A stretch of DNA of 64,000 nucleotides from Pyropia yezoensis (taxonomy: Eukaryota; Rhodophyta; Bangiophyceae; Bangiales; Bangiaceae), in the NCBI GenBank assembly GCA_009829735.1, contig CM020620.1, positions 14,629,420 to 14,693,419 on the forward strand, given 5' to 3'. Shown piece after piece: positions 32,430 through 44,100 of this stretch. A program made the translations under genes and the position numbers. Within the stretch, counting starts at the first letter, position 1. Each line of letters begins with the position of its first letter. The notes under the pieces were generated by a model. The model worked only from the letters and a program-made list of their open reading frames with translations. It ran no database searches and was not told the DNA's origin.

Positions 32430-32921
32430 TCAACACGCCGAACGCCCCCCGGCAGCTGCACCCCTCTTGGACGCAGCCGGCACACGCCCTCTTTGAGAAG
32501 CCCGTACGCGCCCATGTTCTGAGCCACAGCCGCTGCCCACATCCCCGAGCCCCCCGCCAAAGCAGACCCCTCCCACCGCGGCGACGACGGGGAGGCGCCC
32601 AGACTCGGCCAGCCCATACACCGCTGTCGTGGCCGGGTCTGCAAACGGGTCGGCGGCGCCGCCCGAGCCGATCGACGCAAACTCGGCAATGTCCGCGCCG
32701 CCCGAGAAGAAGCCGCCGGCCGCGTCCCCGTACAGCACCACGCCACGGACGGCAGGGGTGGCGGCCAAGCGGGCGAGCTCTTCCCCCAGCGCCCGGAAAA
32801 ACAATTGAACGAAGATTGTCCTCATGAGTTTCAGCACTTGGAATCTTCGTTTACTGCGCGGTACGTCGTGGCACAGCCGTCGCTGCCACGCACGGCATCG
32901 TCCACCATGGGACGACCTCAC
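32430..32921 (-). pseudogene. Enoyl-CoA hydratase/isomerase (crotonase) fragment
   Basis: The frame on minus contains a clear half crotonase domain: RALGEELARLAATPAVRGVVLYGD, FFSGGADIAEFAS (the FSxGxDL-type oxyanion-hole motif) and LPVVAAVGGVCFGGGL (the second oxyanion glycine motif). The sequence in front (MRSSHGGRCRAWQRR..) does not fit the family, and after GGGL the expected ELALACDYRIA helix is missing; the frame turns into unrelated residues. The piece therefore covers about 80 residues of a domain of about 250. It is a fragment, either a broken duplicate or one exon of a gene whose other exons I cannot find nearby. The family acts in fatty-acid beta-oxidation. Confidence 0.65.
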
Positions 32922-33239
32922 CCGACGCGCAGTCTGTTGGCGGCCGGTCGCAGCGCAGCGCAGTGGCCGCCGCTTGCCGCCGCAGTGTCAGCCGCCCGCG
33001 CCTCCGCCCGCCCGCGCCTCCGCCGCCGTCGCGCGGGCGGTGGCGGCCGAGGCGGCGGCCACTGCAGCGACCGCCGCCGCAGCCGACGGCCCTGCTAGGC
33101 CGGTCGTTCTGCAGCCGCGGGCGCCAACGGCCAGCCGGGACCGCGACGGCACGCCGTGCCGAGGGCGGCGACGGCACAGGCCCCCTGCACCGCCTACGCC
33201 CCTGCCCCCTCCGCCTCTGCCGAGCTACGCTCCCCCCTC

Positions 33240-34150
33240 TCATCCTTCCCCTCCCCTCCCCCTTCTTTTCCTTCTCGACGAGGGTGGCCGCCCGACGGCC
33301 ACGTGCGCAAAAGATAGTCGCCCGTGCGACAGCCGCGACGCGGTCACCCCCCCCACGTCAACCCCCCCCTCCCGGCAGCGCCGCCATCGTCTGCTGCCGC
33401 AGGCTACACCCGCCGCCGGGGCCTCCCAGCACCCACAGCGGCGCCTCCCACCGCCGCTGGCGGGCGGCGGCGGCGGTCCCGTCGGGGGCGGCCACGTGCT
33501 CAATGAGCAGCACCCGCCTGCGGGGGGCCAGCACCCGCCGCACCTCGGCGACCGTGGCGGCCAGGGCGGCCGCGTCGCCCACCGAGCAGAAGACGGGGAA
33601 GAGGACGACCGTGTCAAGAGCGTGGTCGGGAAACGGCAGCGACGGCAGCGCCGCGTCCACCACCTCTATGGGCGGCAGCGTGCCGGGGGGGCCGGGGGGG
33701 GGGCGCCGCCGTCATGACCGCCGCCGCCACTGCTGCCGCTGACGCCGCATCGCGGGCCAGCCGTCCCTCCAGGCGCCTGCGCGTCCGGTGGTGGGGCTCT
33801 ACCAGCACCAGCCGCGAAGGCGGCGGACGCGGTCGACCGCCCTTACCTGATGAATCGTCCTATGCGGTGGCGGCGACAGCGGCGGGGGCTGCGGCAGCGG
33901 CAGCGGCGGCAGCGATGACGGCGATGGCGGGGGAGACTTTGGTGGCCGCAGCAGGCGGCGGGGGGGGCGGCGGCAGCTCCCCGGCGCCGGCGTCTGCCGC
34001 CGCGGCCGCCGCGGCCGCCGCCACCGCCGCCACGGCACGGTAGTGTCGGATGGAGGCCCCCTTCCCCGCGCCCACCTCCAGCACCGCCCCCCCGCCAGCG
34101 CCGGGACGCACCGATGTCGCTGCCGCCGACTCGAGCGCCGGCCTTCCCAC
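33240..34150 (-). CDS. METTL7-like class I SAM methyltransferase, frame disturbed
   Basis: Three minus-strand frames in the right order give one Rossmann methyltransferase. The frame at 34150-33860 has motif I, VLEVGAGKGASIRHY. The frame at 33808-33614 has VEPHHRTRRRLEGRL, the acidic residue that binds the AdoMet ribose. The frame at 33663-33358 has LPFPDHALDTVVLFPVFCSVGD, EVRRVLAPRRRVLLIEHVA and PLWVLGGPGGGCSL, the pattern of METTL7/thiol methyltransferases. Frame changes coincide with poly-Ala/Gly coding and with the poly-G run near 33690-33705, so small sequence errors or real indels in homopolymers are the likely reason; no stop lies inside the conserved blocks. The start is uncertain (MGRPALES at 34150, or upstream). 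An active protein is possible but not proven. Confidence 0.6.
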
Positions 34151-34403
34151 CGGAAAAAGTTGTCACCGCCCTGTGGACGATTAAATGTCCGGGGGCGGCG
34201 CTGCGCTGCCACAGCCACCGCCGGTCGCCTCTTGAAGAGAGGTTAGTCGCCTCGCGGACCATCAACAGTGAGCGTCGCGGTCTGCCTCCGGGGAGCCCAC
34301 AGGGAGCCTCGCGGCCCATCGACATCTCGTTCTTTTCGGTGCTCGCGGCTATTCACCCCACCGCTGCTCCCACCACGCTCTGCCTCTCAATACCTACTCT
34401 TCT

Positions 34404-34874
34404 ATGGATGCAGCCCGGAGCCTAGCTACTGCCAACGCCACGTCTGACATGGGCGCTTCTGACGAGATGGCCGCCCGTGTTGGCGCCCCCACCGACAAGG
34501 CCACCTTCGAGGCGGCCGCCGCCAAGTTTGTCATGGTCGCTATCGACAAATACATCGCAGTCGCATACGGAAGCAGCGCGCGCGGGGGCGGCGTTGGGAG
34601 CTTGGAGAAGGCCGCCGACGTGCTCGGCGCGGTCGTTGACCACTACGTGGCGGTGCGGTGCGCCGCGCGGGGAGGCAAGTTTCAGCCCAGCAGCGCGGAT
34701 CGATCTGTTCTCGAGGGCATGCTTGGTGGGGCACTTCGGGGACTTGTAGCAGCCGCGGGAGATCCGTATGGTGCCGGTTGGAAGCACAGGGAGCAATCGA
34801 AGGCGTCGGCGATGGCCGCGTTCCAGCCGGTGTTGGCAGCCTATGCAGACGCTGGGATGCGTTCAACTGCGTGA
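34404..34874 (+). CDS. Hypothetical 156-aa helical protein
   Basis: ATG at 34404. The composition is protein-like rather than shadow-like: KATFEAAAAKFVMVAIDKYIAVAYGSS, LEKAADVLGAVVDHYVAVRCAARGG, SVLEGMLGGALRGLVAAAGD, SAMAAFQPVLAAYADAG. Amphipathic helices are likely. There is no signal peptide or membrane segment. It is divergent from the METTL7-like gene with about 250 bases between. I do not recognise a family. Confidence 0.5.
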   Translation: MDAARSLATANATSDMGASDEMAARVGAPTDKATFEAAAAKFVMVAIDKYIAVAYGSSARGGGVGSLEKAADVLGAVVDHYVAVRCAARGGKFQPSSADRSVLEGMLGGALRGLVAAAGDPYGAGWKHREQSKASAMAAFQPVLAAYADAGMRSTA

Positions 34875-35178
34875 GGAGTAGACTCGGCACGACAGCGTGG
34901 CTGGTCTGACCCTGGGCGGCCTGGTCTTGACTCCTATCACCTCTGGCTCTGTGAGCTTGGAAGAGGGGCTCTGGAGCGCCGCTGGGGAGGCGCCCGCCGC
35001 TCGTGGCAGCTCGTCGGGGGTGCCCCCCTCCGGCTCTGCGCCCCCCACCTCTCCGTCCAGGCGCCCGCGTCGCCCCCCCCCCCCCCCCCCTTGCCTTTTG
35101 TGCCCCCTTGCCGACCGCGTGGCCACCGCCCCCCGACGGCCCGCCAGCGACTGCCCGCCACGCACCCCCCCCCCGGCC

Positions 35179-36254
35179 ATGGCAAGGTGGACGCTCCTGC
35201 TAGTGGCGCTGGTGGCGAGCGTCGCCCCCCCCCTCGCAGCGGCGTCGGTGCAGCTGTCGCCGGCGGGGCAGCACATCCCCCCCCCCCACCCCCCACACGG
35301 TGGAGGGCTTTTTGCTCGCCAACGCCAGCACGGGCGGCTGGTCCCGCCGCCTCGGCCACGGGGACACGATCCCCGCCGGCAGCGCCGGCGGCGGCGGCGG
35401 GGTGGACGTTGCGGCGCTGTCGTTGGCGGGGCGGCGGTACCCGGTGGTGGTCACCTCCCCCGCGGCGGTGGCGCACACGAAGCGCGTCGCGCCCTGCACG
35501 GCGGGGAGGGGGGACGACGCGGGGGGGGTGACCCGCGGCCTCCGCCTGCCGCCGGGGCCCGTCACGGTCGCGGCGTACGTAGGCTACCAAGCCGGCGCCG
35601 GGGGGGGGGGGGGATGGGGGGGGGGCGTCCGCGGCCCGGCCGCCGCGGCCACCCGTCACGACCGTGCGGCTGGTCGTCGTCGCGCCGGGGGGGGTTTGGC
35701 GCCCCCCGGCCGCCGCGGCAGGCACCCCCGCCGCCGCCCGTGACGCCCTGCCGCTGCGCGTCGCCGTGGCCGCCGCGGCTGCCACAGCCGTCGCCCTTCC
35801 CGACGGCGGCGCCGCCCCGGGTGGCCCACCCCCTGGCGCTGCCCACGGCGCCCGCCGGGTGTGCGGGCCGCGTGCTGCCCGCCAGCGTCACCGCCAACGG
35901 CGTGCCGGAGAGGGGCAGCCAGACCGGGCTGTGGTATTTTGGCGTGGGGGGGGCGGGGGGGACGGGGGCACCCCGGCCGCGGGCCTCGCCCGCCTCGAGC
36001 GCGCCGTCGTGGCGGGCGTGCTCGCGCTGCGTCGGGTGGGCGCGGCGTCTGCGATAGACGAGGTACTGGCTGGGTTTGCGGGTGGGGGTGGCGGCTGGGA
36101 GCGGGGGGTCCGCCGGGTGGTCGCGGGCGTGGCCGCCGCGGTGGCGGCTGGAGGGGAGGAGGTGGACGAGGACGGGTGGGGGGCATCGGTGTGGGGGCGC
36201 CTGGAGGTGGCTTTTTTTGCAGACGGGGGGAGGGGGGATGGGGCGGCTGCCTGA
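35179..36254 (+). CDS. Secreted protein, reading frame changed at G/C homopolymers
   Basis: ATG 35179 opens MARWTLLLVALVASVAPPLAAASVQLSPAGQ, a textbook signal peptide. Protein-like sequence then continues in other plus frames: VEGFLLANASTGGWSRRLGHGDTIPAGS and RRYPVVVTSPAAVAHTKRVAPC (frame of 35300), TVRLVVVAPGGVW (frame of 35664), CAGRVLPASVTANGVPERGSQTGLWYFG (the first frame again), and finally AAGLARLERAVVAGVLALRRVGAASAIDEVLAGF to the stop at 36254. Changes fall at the C-run 35275-35291, the G-run 35600-35628, near 35800-35830, and the G-run 35941-35961. Either the gene is decaying or homopolymer lengths are misread. The family was not recognised. Confidence 0.5.
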
Positions 36255-37282
36255 CGCGTGTGGGTATGCGGGGATGGTGGCCTGCTGGGGGCAGTCACGG
36301 GCGTAAATTCTCGAAGTCGGGCTAAACATTCTCATCTGGGTGCTGTGCCCGAGGTCCATCCAAGGCGCAGACAGGGTGCTCTTAGCATGGTAGCTCCACA
36401 TCCTTCTGCTACATGCTGTACACTGTTGTTCTTACCACATGATGCGCTCCACGCTCATGTGCTAATTCTTGGCAATAGGCCCACAATGACCATGTGGTGG
36501 CCTCGACCATACGCCATTCGTGGTACTCGCGAAGCCTCCGGCTGACCCGAAGTCCCATCGCCACCAGCGTCACGCATGGAAAACGAAGCACCACAGTGGC
36601 TCTTCCGCAGCATACCTTCCTTACGTCCGCACTAAAAATAGCGGTGTGTTTATCTGGTATGTAGCTCAAGAGAGCGTCTCGGTCTTCATGTGTCTTTGGG
36701 GAACGCCCCTCCCACTCGGAACATTGGCAAGCACTGAGCACTGCTGGGGCACAGTCTGGGACACTCCGAGACAGGCCCAAGACAGGGAAAACGGATAGTC
36801 CTATGCACTGAACATGTAATGTGAACCAAGATGCTCTCTCTGTGTCATGAGCTTCCATGAAGTGCCTGTAGGGGTCTGCGCTGGAAGAACTGTCGTCAAT
36901 AGTGCACAGTACAGTAGGCACAGCAGGGGCCATTGAAGAAGCACACGGTTCAGGGCTATGTTCTTGGCCTCTGTCGTGGACTGGAGCCATGATGCAGCGT
37001 GCTTGTGTGTCGAAAAGAAGTGAAGTGACAGGTCTGGAAGGCTTCCCGAACGCATGCGTGGTGGCGGGAGCGCAATGCGCGAGATTCCGACGCAGGATGG
37101 CATCACATGGTGTATCACACTCGGAGGAGCTCCAGGACCTCTTGTCCGTGAGCTACTGTTCCGCTCCGACCACGAACAGTCGAGAGTTGCCGGCAATGAA
37201 GGTCTGGCTCTCTCTCCAGAAATTGCCGAGACTACACGAGCTCTAATCAGCTCGTCCAATTACCTGATGAGGCCCTGGTCGA
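36255..37282. other. Lower-GC stretch, probably degenerate
   Basis: GC drops clearly from 36,300 to 37,290. The only protein-like frame is a short plus-strand ORF, 37054-37290 (REIPTQDGITWCITLGGAPGPLVREL, NEGLALSPEIAETTRALISSSN), 78 aa, without a recognised family. The composition change suggests an old inserted element rather than host intergenic DNA. Confidence 0.35.
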
Positions 37283-38860
37283 TTTCATGAGTGTTTCCAG
37301 GTTGCCACAGGACTTCGTGATGTCCTGTTTTTCTGGCCTACTGGTCTTTCTCTCGGATTTCTTGACAGCAGAATCGGACTCAGCACCGTCTCTTTACCCT
37401 TGGGGCAAAACATGGTCCGTAACCTGCGGCCGAACTGAGGGCGCCTCATTTAGGGTTGCGAGATTCAATCAAATAATTTCAGAGCGATTGTTGGGCCGGT
37501 GCCGACGCCGCTGGTGGTGCTTGGGCGGGGTCGAGTTGGTGGCGGCGGCGCGGACGGTGACGGTAACGACGGCGATTACATCGACGGTGGCGACGCGGGC
37601 GACGGTGGCGGAGACGGCAACGGCGACAGCGACGGTCGGTGGCGATGGCGCAGACGACAACGATGACGACCACTACAGGGCAGGGGCGGCTACTATGCTG
37701 GAGGTGTGGGTGGGCACGACGGTGGCATCCTTGGCGACGGGCATTTGGGGGAGGGGGACGACGTGGTGTCGGCGGCGGGAAGAGCGTATGTGTCGGGGAG
37801 TGAAGCGTTGGCAGGGGCGTTTGGGCAGCGGGAGACGAGGGCGGTGGCGTACTTGTGGGGGCGGGGGTAAAGCAGCGGTGTGGACGGTGTTTTCGGGGGG
37901 GGGTGGGGACGACGATGACGGCTTGTTTGGGTGGGGGGCTCGTCGTCACGGCGCGGTCGCCGGCCATCCCGTGGGGTCGCCACCCCCCCGGTGGTCGTGA
38001 AGGGTCAGCGGGGGGGCCGGCGGCTGTGGCGGCGGCGACGGCGGTGGCGGGGGGGTCTGGCGCCCACCCCTGTCACCCATTCCTTCTGCGGGGTCCGGCC
38101 GTAGCCGCCGTGCTTTCCGCCAGTCGGTGCGGCTGGCGACCGCTGCGGTGGTGGAGACCCCCACGGCGATGGGGTTGTGACCGTGCTGGGAGGTAGGGAG
38201 GGTGAGCGCCGGCAGTGGTGGCGTCGGCGCCGGCGCCGGCATTGCCAGCACCGGCGGCGACGGCGGCGGTAGCGATAGCGGCGGCGGCCGCCGTGGCCGT
38301 CGACGTGACCTGGCACGGCCTGCTCCGCCGTCGCCGGAGCCACCGCGGCGGTGGGCACGGCGGTGGTGGGGTTGGCGCGCGTCGGCGGCACCGCCGGAGG
38401 AACCGCTGGTGGCAACTCCGTCTGGCGCGCCCTCAAGCCTGCACTCTTGGTTTATCGCCCGAGGCCGGCGGGCACGCAAGGTCGGCTTTGGCGTCCGCTT
38501 CCTCACTGCCGTCGGGAAAGTGTTTGTGGTAGAGGAGGAGGGAGGGGTAGAGGGGGGGGGAGGGGGGGCTCGTGTACGAGGTGCGCCGGGTGATTTTGAC
38601 GATTGGGAGGGGTGAGGAAGGAGGGGGAAGGAAACGTCACCTCGTTTGTTTGGGAGGAGGCGCAGGGAGGTTGGGTGTTGTTGGGGGACATGATGGGGGA
38701 GGTGGTGTCGCTAGCTGGCGGGGGTGTGGCGGCTGCTGCAGCCAGCTGCGGCGCTCCGCGCCCTCGCTCGGGCGCCCAGGGAGCCTCGCTGACACTGCGT
38801 TTTTGGCTGCCGAGCTCGCTACGAAAGGAATAATAATTCCTCAGTAAGGTCCACAGGGCC
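37283..38860. other. Repeat-rich intergenic stretch
   Basis: A segment near 37365-37430 (GGACTCAGCACCGTCTCTTT and following) resembles 9625-9675 inside the TIR element at 9516-10954, so a relic of the same family is possible. GGTGGCGACGG minisatellite pieces lie at 37550-37660 and 38225-38290. No gene was seen; frames are Pro/Arg/Gly-rich on both strands. Confidence 0.35.
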
Positions 38861-39204
38861 AGGGCTATTCCCTCCAGATAGCGCTTCTCTCCGTGTGCTT
38901 CATGACCAGTGTTTCGTGGGGCTGCGGCGGAACACCGACGGCCTGCGAACAGCGGGGCGGGCGCTCGGCGAGGACGGCGCGCCCCCTAACACCCGTCTGG
39001 GCGTGCGGGGGGGGGCAGCCAGATGGCCTGCCGTCAGGGTCGTCAGGGTGGCCGGGGCTGGGGGGTCCCTGGAGAGGTCCAGGGAGGCTGCTCGGGGGGT
39101 GGCCGCTGAGGGTATGGCGGGGGGGGGGGGGCGACACGTTTCTCCACGTTTCTTCGTTGTGATTGGCCCATTTGCCTTCGCGCTTCGGCCATGCATTCGA
39201 TCCG
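38861..39204. other. Spacer, nothing seen
   Basis: No repeat, RNA or convincing ORF was noticed in this GC-rich stretch. Confidence 0.3.
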
Positions 39205-39425
39205 CGCACTTGAGTGAGTGTTGAGTGAGTGTTGAGTGAATGTTCATTGAGTGTTGATTGTTGGGTGTTGAGTGGGTTTTGATTGTTGTCGAGGGAATGT
39301 TGAGTGCCTGTTGGGTGGGTGTTCAGTGGCTGTCGAGTGCTTGTCGACCGAATGTTGAGTGGCTGCTGAGGGGTGTCAAGTGAGTGTGGAGCGGCTGTCG
39401 AGAGAGTGCTGTCTAGGAAATAGGG
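39205..39425. repeat. Degenerate GTTGAGTG repeat
   Basis: About twenty imperfect copies of a unit of about 10 bases around GTTGAGTGA, variably spaced (GTTGAGTGAGT, GTTGAGTGAAT, GTCGAGTGCTT). The unit is telomere-like in length but too irregular to be telomeric. Confidence 0.7.
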
Positions 39426-40336
39426 CGCTGGCGTTGGGGTGCAGGTTGATGGGGGGTTGGCAGGCCGCTGGTGTCCGGGGACAGCTGCTGGGTGAGGTGG
39501 AACGGCTGCTGGATGCGGGCGTGGCAAGCGCTGGAGGCGTGATGCGGTGCTGGCGGCAGGGGGGGGGAGGCCGAAGGGGAGGTCCGTTCGTGGGTGACGG
39601 GCGGGGTTTTGTTCGTGTGAGCGGCTGACGTTAAGTCCATTGATGCTGCGGGTGTCGTGTTCATTGATGATCTTTACATGGAGTGCGGTCGCTCACACCA
39701 TCGGATGGACATGGAGGCCAGTGCAGCAAGAACGCCATAATTCTACCGTGCGGCCGACCCCCGCCGTGCACGCCGCCTTGCGCCAGCAGTCCCCCACCGG
39801 CTGCCACCCCCCCTCCACCGCGGCCGGGCCGCCCCAAAGACTGGCCGCTGTGCCCCACCCCTCAGCGACTGCAACATCCCCCCGTCAACAGCCGCGCAGC
39901 CCCCGCGCCAGCGCTGCGCCGCCCCCCCGCCAGCAGCCACGCAGCCACTCCGCCTCGGCGGCCGCGTCGTCTCCCCCGCAGCAGCCGCCGTCCCTTACGC
40001 GCGGTCTATGACATGGTCTACCATGTGGCGCCGAGATTGTGTCACGACGTGGCATGCTCTCATTGGTTTAATAAACCACGTGTCTGCACTCGCCGTGCTA
40101 CAAACTCGGCGGTACCGCCACATGGCTCGGGCCACAGCCATGTGGCGCTCCACCTCGTACACAGCGCCACATCACTTACGTACCTTGCATATATGAAGTT
40201 GCTTAGATATTGTGTTCGAACTCCCCCGGGGCGCTCAGTGGCGAGGAATGAACTCGTCCGACGGACGGGCGCGCTCGCGCAACCCACGTCCTGCACCTCG
40301 ACGGATCGGTCCGCAACCTCTTCATCTCTCGCACGG
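39426..40336. other. Intergenic stretch with E-box/CCAAT cluster
   Basis: At 40010-40200 several CATGTGG/CCACATG and CACGTG motifs, a CATTGG box and GCATATATGAAG at about 40188-40199 are crowded together, like a promoter reading to the right. No convincing ORF follows on plus, so the meaning is open. Confidence 0.3.
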
Positions 40337-40756
40337 TCAGTTCCGGCGCGCTGGCTGTCGATCGTTTCCGCCACCGGCGACGCAGTTCTGAACGTACCAT
40401 AGCATGACATCCACGCTGTGTTCCCGACAACCTATGAGGGGGGGGGAGCGCGAGGGGGTGGAGCTGGGTGGCGGCGTTTGTGATGGGGTGGGGTGGCGGG
40501 GGGAGGGTGGTGGGAGGGGGCGGCTGGGGGGGGGGGGATGCGATCGCTGTCTGAGCACCCACCCGATCTGTTGGTCACATGCCTGCTGACCGCGTTCCTT
40601 GAAGGTGGAGGAGGGGATCAACTTCTCAACCAAACGCCGAAAGCAGGCCTCAGAGATGCGTGTGGCGCGAGTGAAACTCGCACCGTATCGTTTTGGCGAC
40701 AGTAATGCTCTCGAAAGAGCCCTCGCGCTGTCTCTCATCGCAACGCTCCTCAGCAC
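40337..40756 (-). pseudogene. Possible Harbinger/PIF-like transposase scrap
   Basis: On minus, about 65 residues look like the N-terminal part of an IS5/PIF-Harbinger transposase: RYGASFTRATRISEACFRRLVEKLIPS then QQACDQQIGWVLRQ, compare the F..FR.s...F..Lv..l.P and kQ..i.L..L pattern of HARBI1-type proteins. The frame then runs into Pro-rich sequence, so the catalytic DDE part is absent. In the frame just upstream on the same strand is SAGDSDEVFMVNVHLAAG, possibly part of the same relic. The assignment is weak. Confidence 0.25.
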
Positions 40757-41106
40757 CGCCCGCGGAAATACTGTCCGGCGGCGAGGTGCACGTTAACCAT
40801 GAACACCTCATCCGAGTCGCCAGCGGAAACCATGATGGAGTGGCATGCGGGAACACGCAGTTCGAAGACTGCTATGAGTCTGCGCATGACCGGAGAGGGT
40901 GACGGGTCGGGCGCGCACCGTTGGAACTATCGGTTAAACCCCTCCGGGAAACATCCGACTCATCCTGGGAAAGGTCCCCGGGAAAAGCCGGCGTCTAACC
41001 TACTAGTGAACGGCCGACAATTACCCATAATTGGCTCGTCGGCGAAAAAGGGGGCGGCTGACGCACCCCGTGGTAGGTGAGGGTCACGGGCAAGATGTGC
41101 GCTGTC
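40757..41106. other. 3' flank of the Fanzor gene
   Basis: This lies just downstream of the Fanzor stop on minus. In the family, the guide (omega/f) RNA is usually encoded at and beyond the 3' end of the ORF, so this is where it would be expected. The sequence is less GC-extreme than the ORF and has short complementary pieces (TCCGGGAAACATCC, CCTGGGAAAGGTCC, TTACCCATAATTGG). No element end was identified. Confidence 0.35.
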
Positions 41107-44100
41107 TTAGCGTCTTGCAGTGTCCACCAGACCACCGGGCGCGTCAGCCGCCCCCGTCGCCGCCCGACGTACCCCGTCCATGGCACTGCCGGCCGCCGCC
41201 ACCTGTTCCCCACCAGGAGCACCGCGTCGCGTCGTACAGGACGCCGCCGTCGCGTCGCCGTCGACGACCCCCCTACCACCGCCACCGCCACCGCCACCGC
41301 CACCGCCACCGCCACCGCCACCGCCACCCCCACCCCCACCGTCGCCGACAGTGTCCACTGCAGCCAGTACGGGCCATACATCGACCCGCGTAGTCGCACG
41401 GGTGCGACGTACAGGCGGGACGGGAACACCACTGGGAGGACGCTTGGTCGTCCAGGCCCACCTCATACCAAACGGGCGCTTGAAAGGCCACACGTTGGTA
41501 CCCGTAAGACGACGAGCGGCCACCCACGCCATGTTGCGGGCCGCAACGTCGTCCCGATTTCGAATCACGGGCGGGTGTGGCGCTGGGTGACCGGGGCCTT
41601 GTGGGGCCGCGAGAGAGCACGTGTAGCAGCCTTTGGCCGCCCACTCGCTCAGCCGCCTCGGGTCGGCATAGACGGCGCGGTCCTCGACGGCACAGGCGGC
41701 TAGCGCGGCCGCGCGCCGCGCCACAGCAGCAGCACGGGCAGTGGCTCGGACGGCCTCCCGGTAGGCGTCGGGGTCTGGCCCTCGGCGCGTCACGTGGGTA
41801 GCAGAGGGGAGGGCCCGCTTTGGCCGCCCTCGACGCGAGCCCGCCGCCATCCGCACACGCCGTGTCGACGGCAGAGGGCCGGCCGGCGGCCCATTCAGCT
41901 CTCTTGGAATCTTGGGGGGGGAGTTGCCCGTCGGGTAGATGAGCACCATCTTGTCGTGACACTCGGAGCACGCCTGGCTGGTGTTGAACTCGTCCTGGTC
42001 GACAAACCAGCACAGCCGTCGGAGGTGGCGGCGGAGCCAGGCGTCCCCCCCGCGCACGCGCGCGGTGCCCATGGCCACGACGACCGCGCCGCCGCCACGG
42101 ACCTGGCGAAGGAGGCCGCCGGTCAGGTCCCGCGCCACCGAGGCAGCAAAGCGGCCGCGTTGGATGGCCTTGCGCACACGCGCCGCCCGCAGGTGTCGCG
42201 TGGCTGGCGCGCCAAATCGCTGGCCGTACGCGGCCGTGTCGCGACGGGCGGCCCACTCAAGCGTTGCCTGCAGGTGCTTGCCGTCGTCGCCGGTACGCAT
42301 CGTGCCGTGTGCTGCTGCCAGGTCGACGGGTGGTAGGTGGCCAGCGACGCCGCCTCCCTCACCCGCCGCCGCCGCCGCAAGTCCCGCCACCGCCGCCGCC
42401 GCCACCGGTCCCGCTCCAGTACCGCTGCGTGCCCGCCACTGCTTCCACGCACGGGCCAAAAAGTTACCGCCGCTGGCCTCGCGAAAGTGGGCGGCACTCA
42501 GGCTGTAGCGAAGGCCGGGGACGGGTGCCAGCCGACGACACCCCTTGCGCCTGGGCAGCGCGTCCACCCGGTCCTGCAGCGGCGCGTCTGGGGTGGTGCC
42601 GCTGTCACTGTCGCCCGCCGCGGCAGTGGGGTCCACCAGCCACCGTGCCACCTTTTCCGCCTCGTGACGGGGCACAGTCCACCGGGACAGGCGCGTGCGA
42701 CGCAGCACACGCCGCACCGAGGTGGCGAGCTGGGTGCGGCGGGCCCGTCGGATGGTCGCCTGCGGCCCACGCCGCACGCGCCCGTGGCCACCGCCGGGGC
42801 TCGCCGTCTGGTAGGTCCTTGCCTCGGGGGGCGTCGTCGCACCCGCCGCCGCCGGGGCCACCGCCGCCGCATCATCGTCGTTGCCCTCGGGTGACGACCG
42901 CCGCGCTTTTCGCTTGGAGCGGCTCCCCCCTGTCCCCGCCCCTGCAGCCGGGGCGCCCGCCGCCGCCCGCTTCCTAGACCCCCCCGGTGGGTGGCCGTCG
43001 GGCACGGTTGCGTCTGCCGCCACCCCGTCTTGGACGCCCGCCCCACGCAGAAGCGCCACGGCCGCCCGGTTGAGCGCGTCCAAGCCCATGTGGCGGGACC
43101 ACGCGGCGCGCATCGCGGCTACAACGGGGCGGGCGGGGAGGTCTGCCGTCGCCACGCGCTCACCCGGTGCTGCCGACAGTACGGCAGACCGTCCCGGGTC
43201 TCCGCCGACCATCTGGAGCCACCGGACGCGCGCCAACGGCAGGCCAGCCCGCTCCAGCTGCGTCAGTACCCCCGCCCGGGACGCAAAGCCTTTGCCGCCG
43301 CGGTCCCGCGCACGTCCACCGCCGTCCAGCTTCTTGGCCCAGGCCACCGCCCGCGCCTCGGCCTCTGCGGCCGTGTCGGGTCGAGACAGAAAAAACGTCA
43401 CCGCCACGCCGTCGGTAGACAGCTGGGAGGAGGCCCGGTTGGCGCGGCCACCGACACCCGCCATGGCGGCCAGCACCGCTGCACCGCCCGTTCGCAGCTC
43501 TGGCCATGCTCGAAGACTGGGGTGGCCACGCACCCCCACGCCAGTGGCGACCGAAACTGCCCGCAACAGGGCGAGCATCTTGTCCGGCACCAGCGTGCCG
43601 TGACCGTGGAGCACCGCTCGGGCGCCAGGGATGAGGGCGTACGGGCTCCCCACACCCACATTCAGGACGTGGAGCAGAAACGGCACGTACGCCCACCAGC
43701 GGCGCTTCTTCACAGGCGTTGCTGGAAAGAGGCCCGCCACAGAGGGTGGCATGGCCGCCCGCATGACGGCCACCCGTTGCGCCAGCGCCTGGACCAGGTG
43801 CTGGGGGACGCCGTCGAGGCCCCGCCGGCCCGGCGTTGCCTTGTCCGCGGTACCCGCGCGGAAGCGCGCGGCCGCCCACCGCGTCAGCCGCCGCTCCGTG
43901 TCCCAGGCAGAGCCGCCCGCTGGAGCAGCCGTGGCAGCGGGGGAGGTGGCCAGCGTGTCCTTGGCCGCCTTGGCGCCCAGCTTGCGACACGCCGCGTCCA
44001 CACACCGCCCGGCGTGGGTGGCCACGATGGTGGCGACGGGCTCCCATCGTGCCGTGTTGTTGCTCGCCGGAAGATACCGGTCGCACGCAGCTGCCGTGAC

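Noticed and set aside
38005-38506. Pro/Arg-rich minus ORFs of 143 and 186 aa
   Set aside because: Low-complexity readings of GGCGACGG minisatellite on the other strand.
39205-39425. Telomere-type repeat
   Set aside because: Unit is irregular and spaced; no uniform telomeric array.
40205-40240. tRNA-like B box (TGTTCGAACTC)
   Set aside because: Does not fit GGTTCGANTCC, and no A box or cloverleaf pairing at the right distance.
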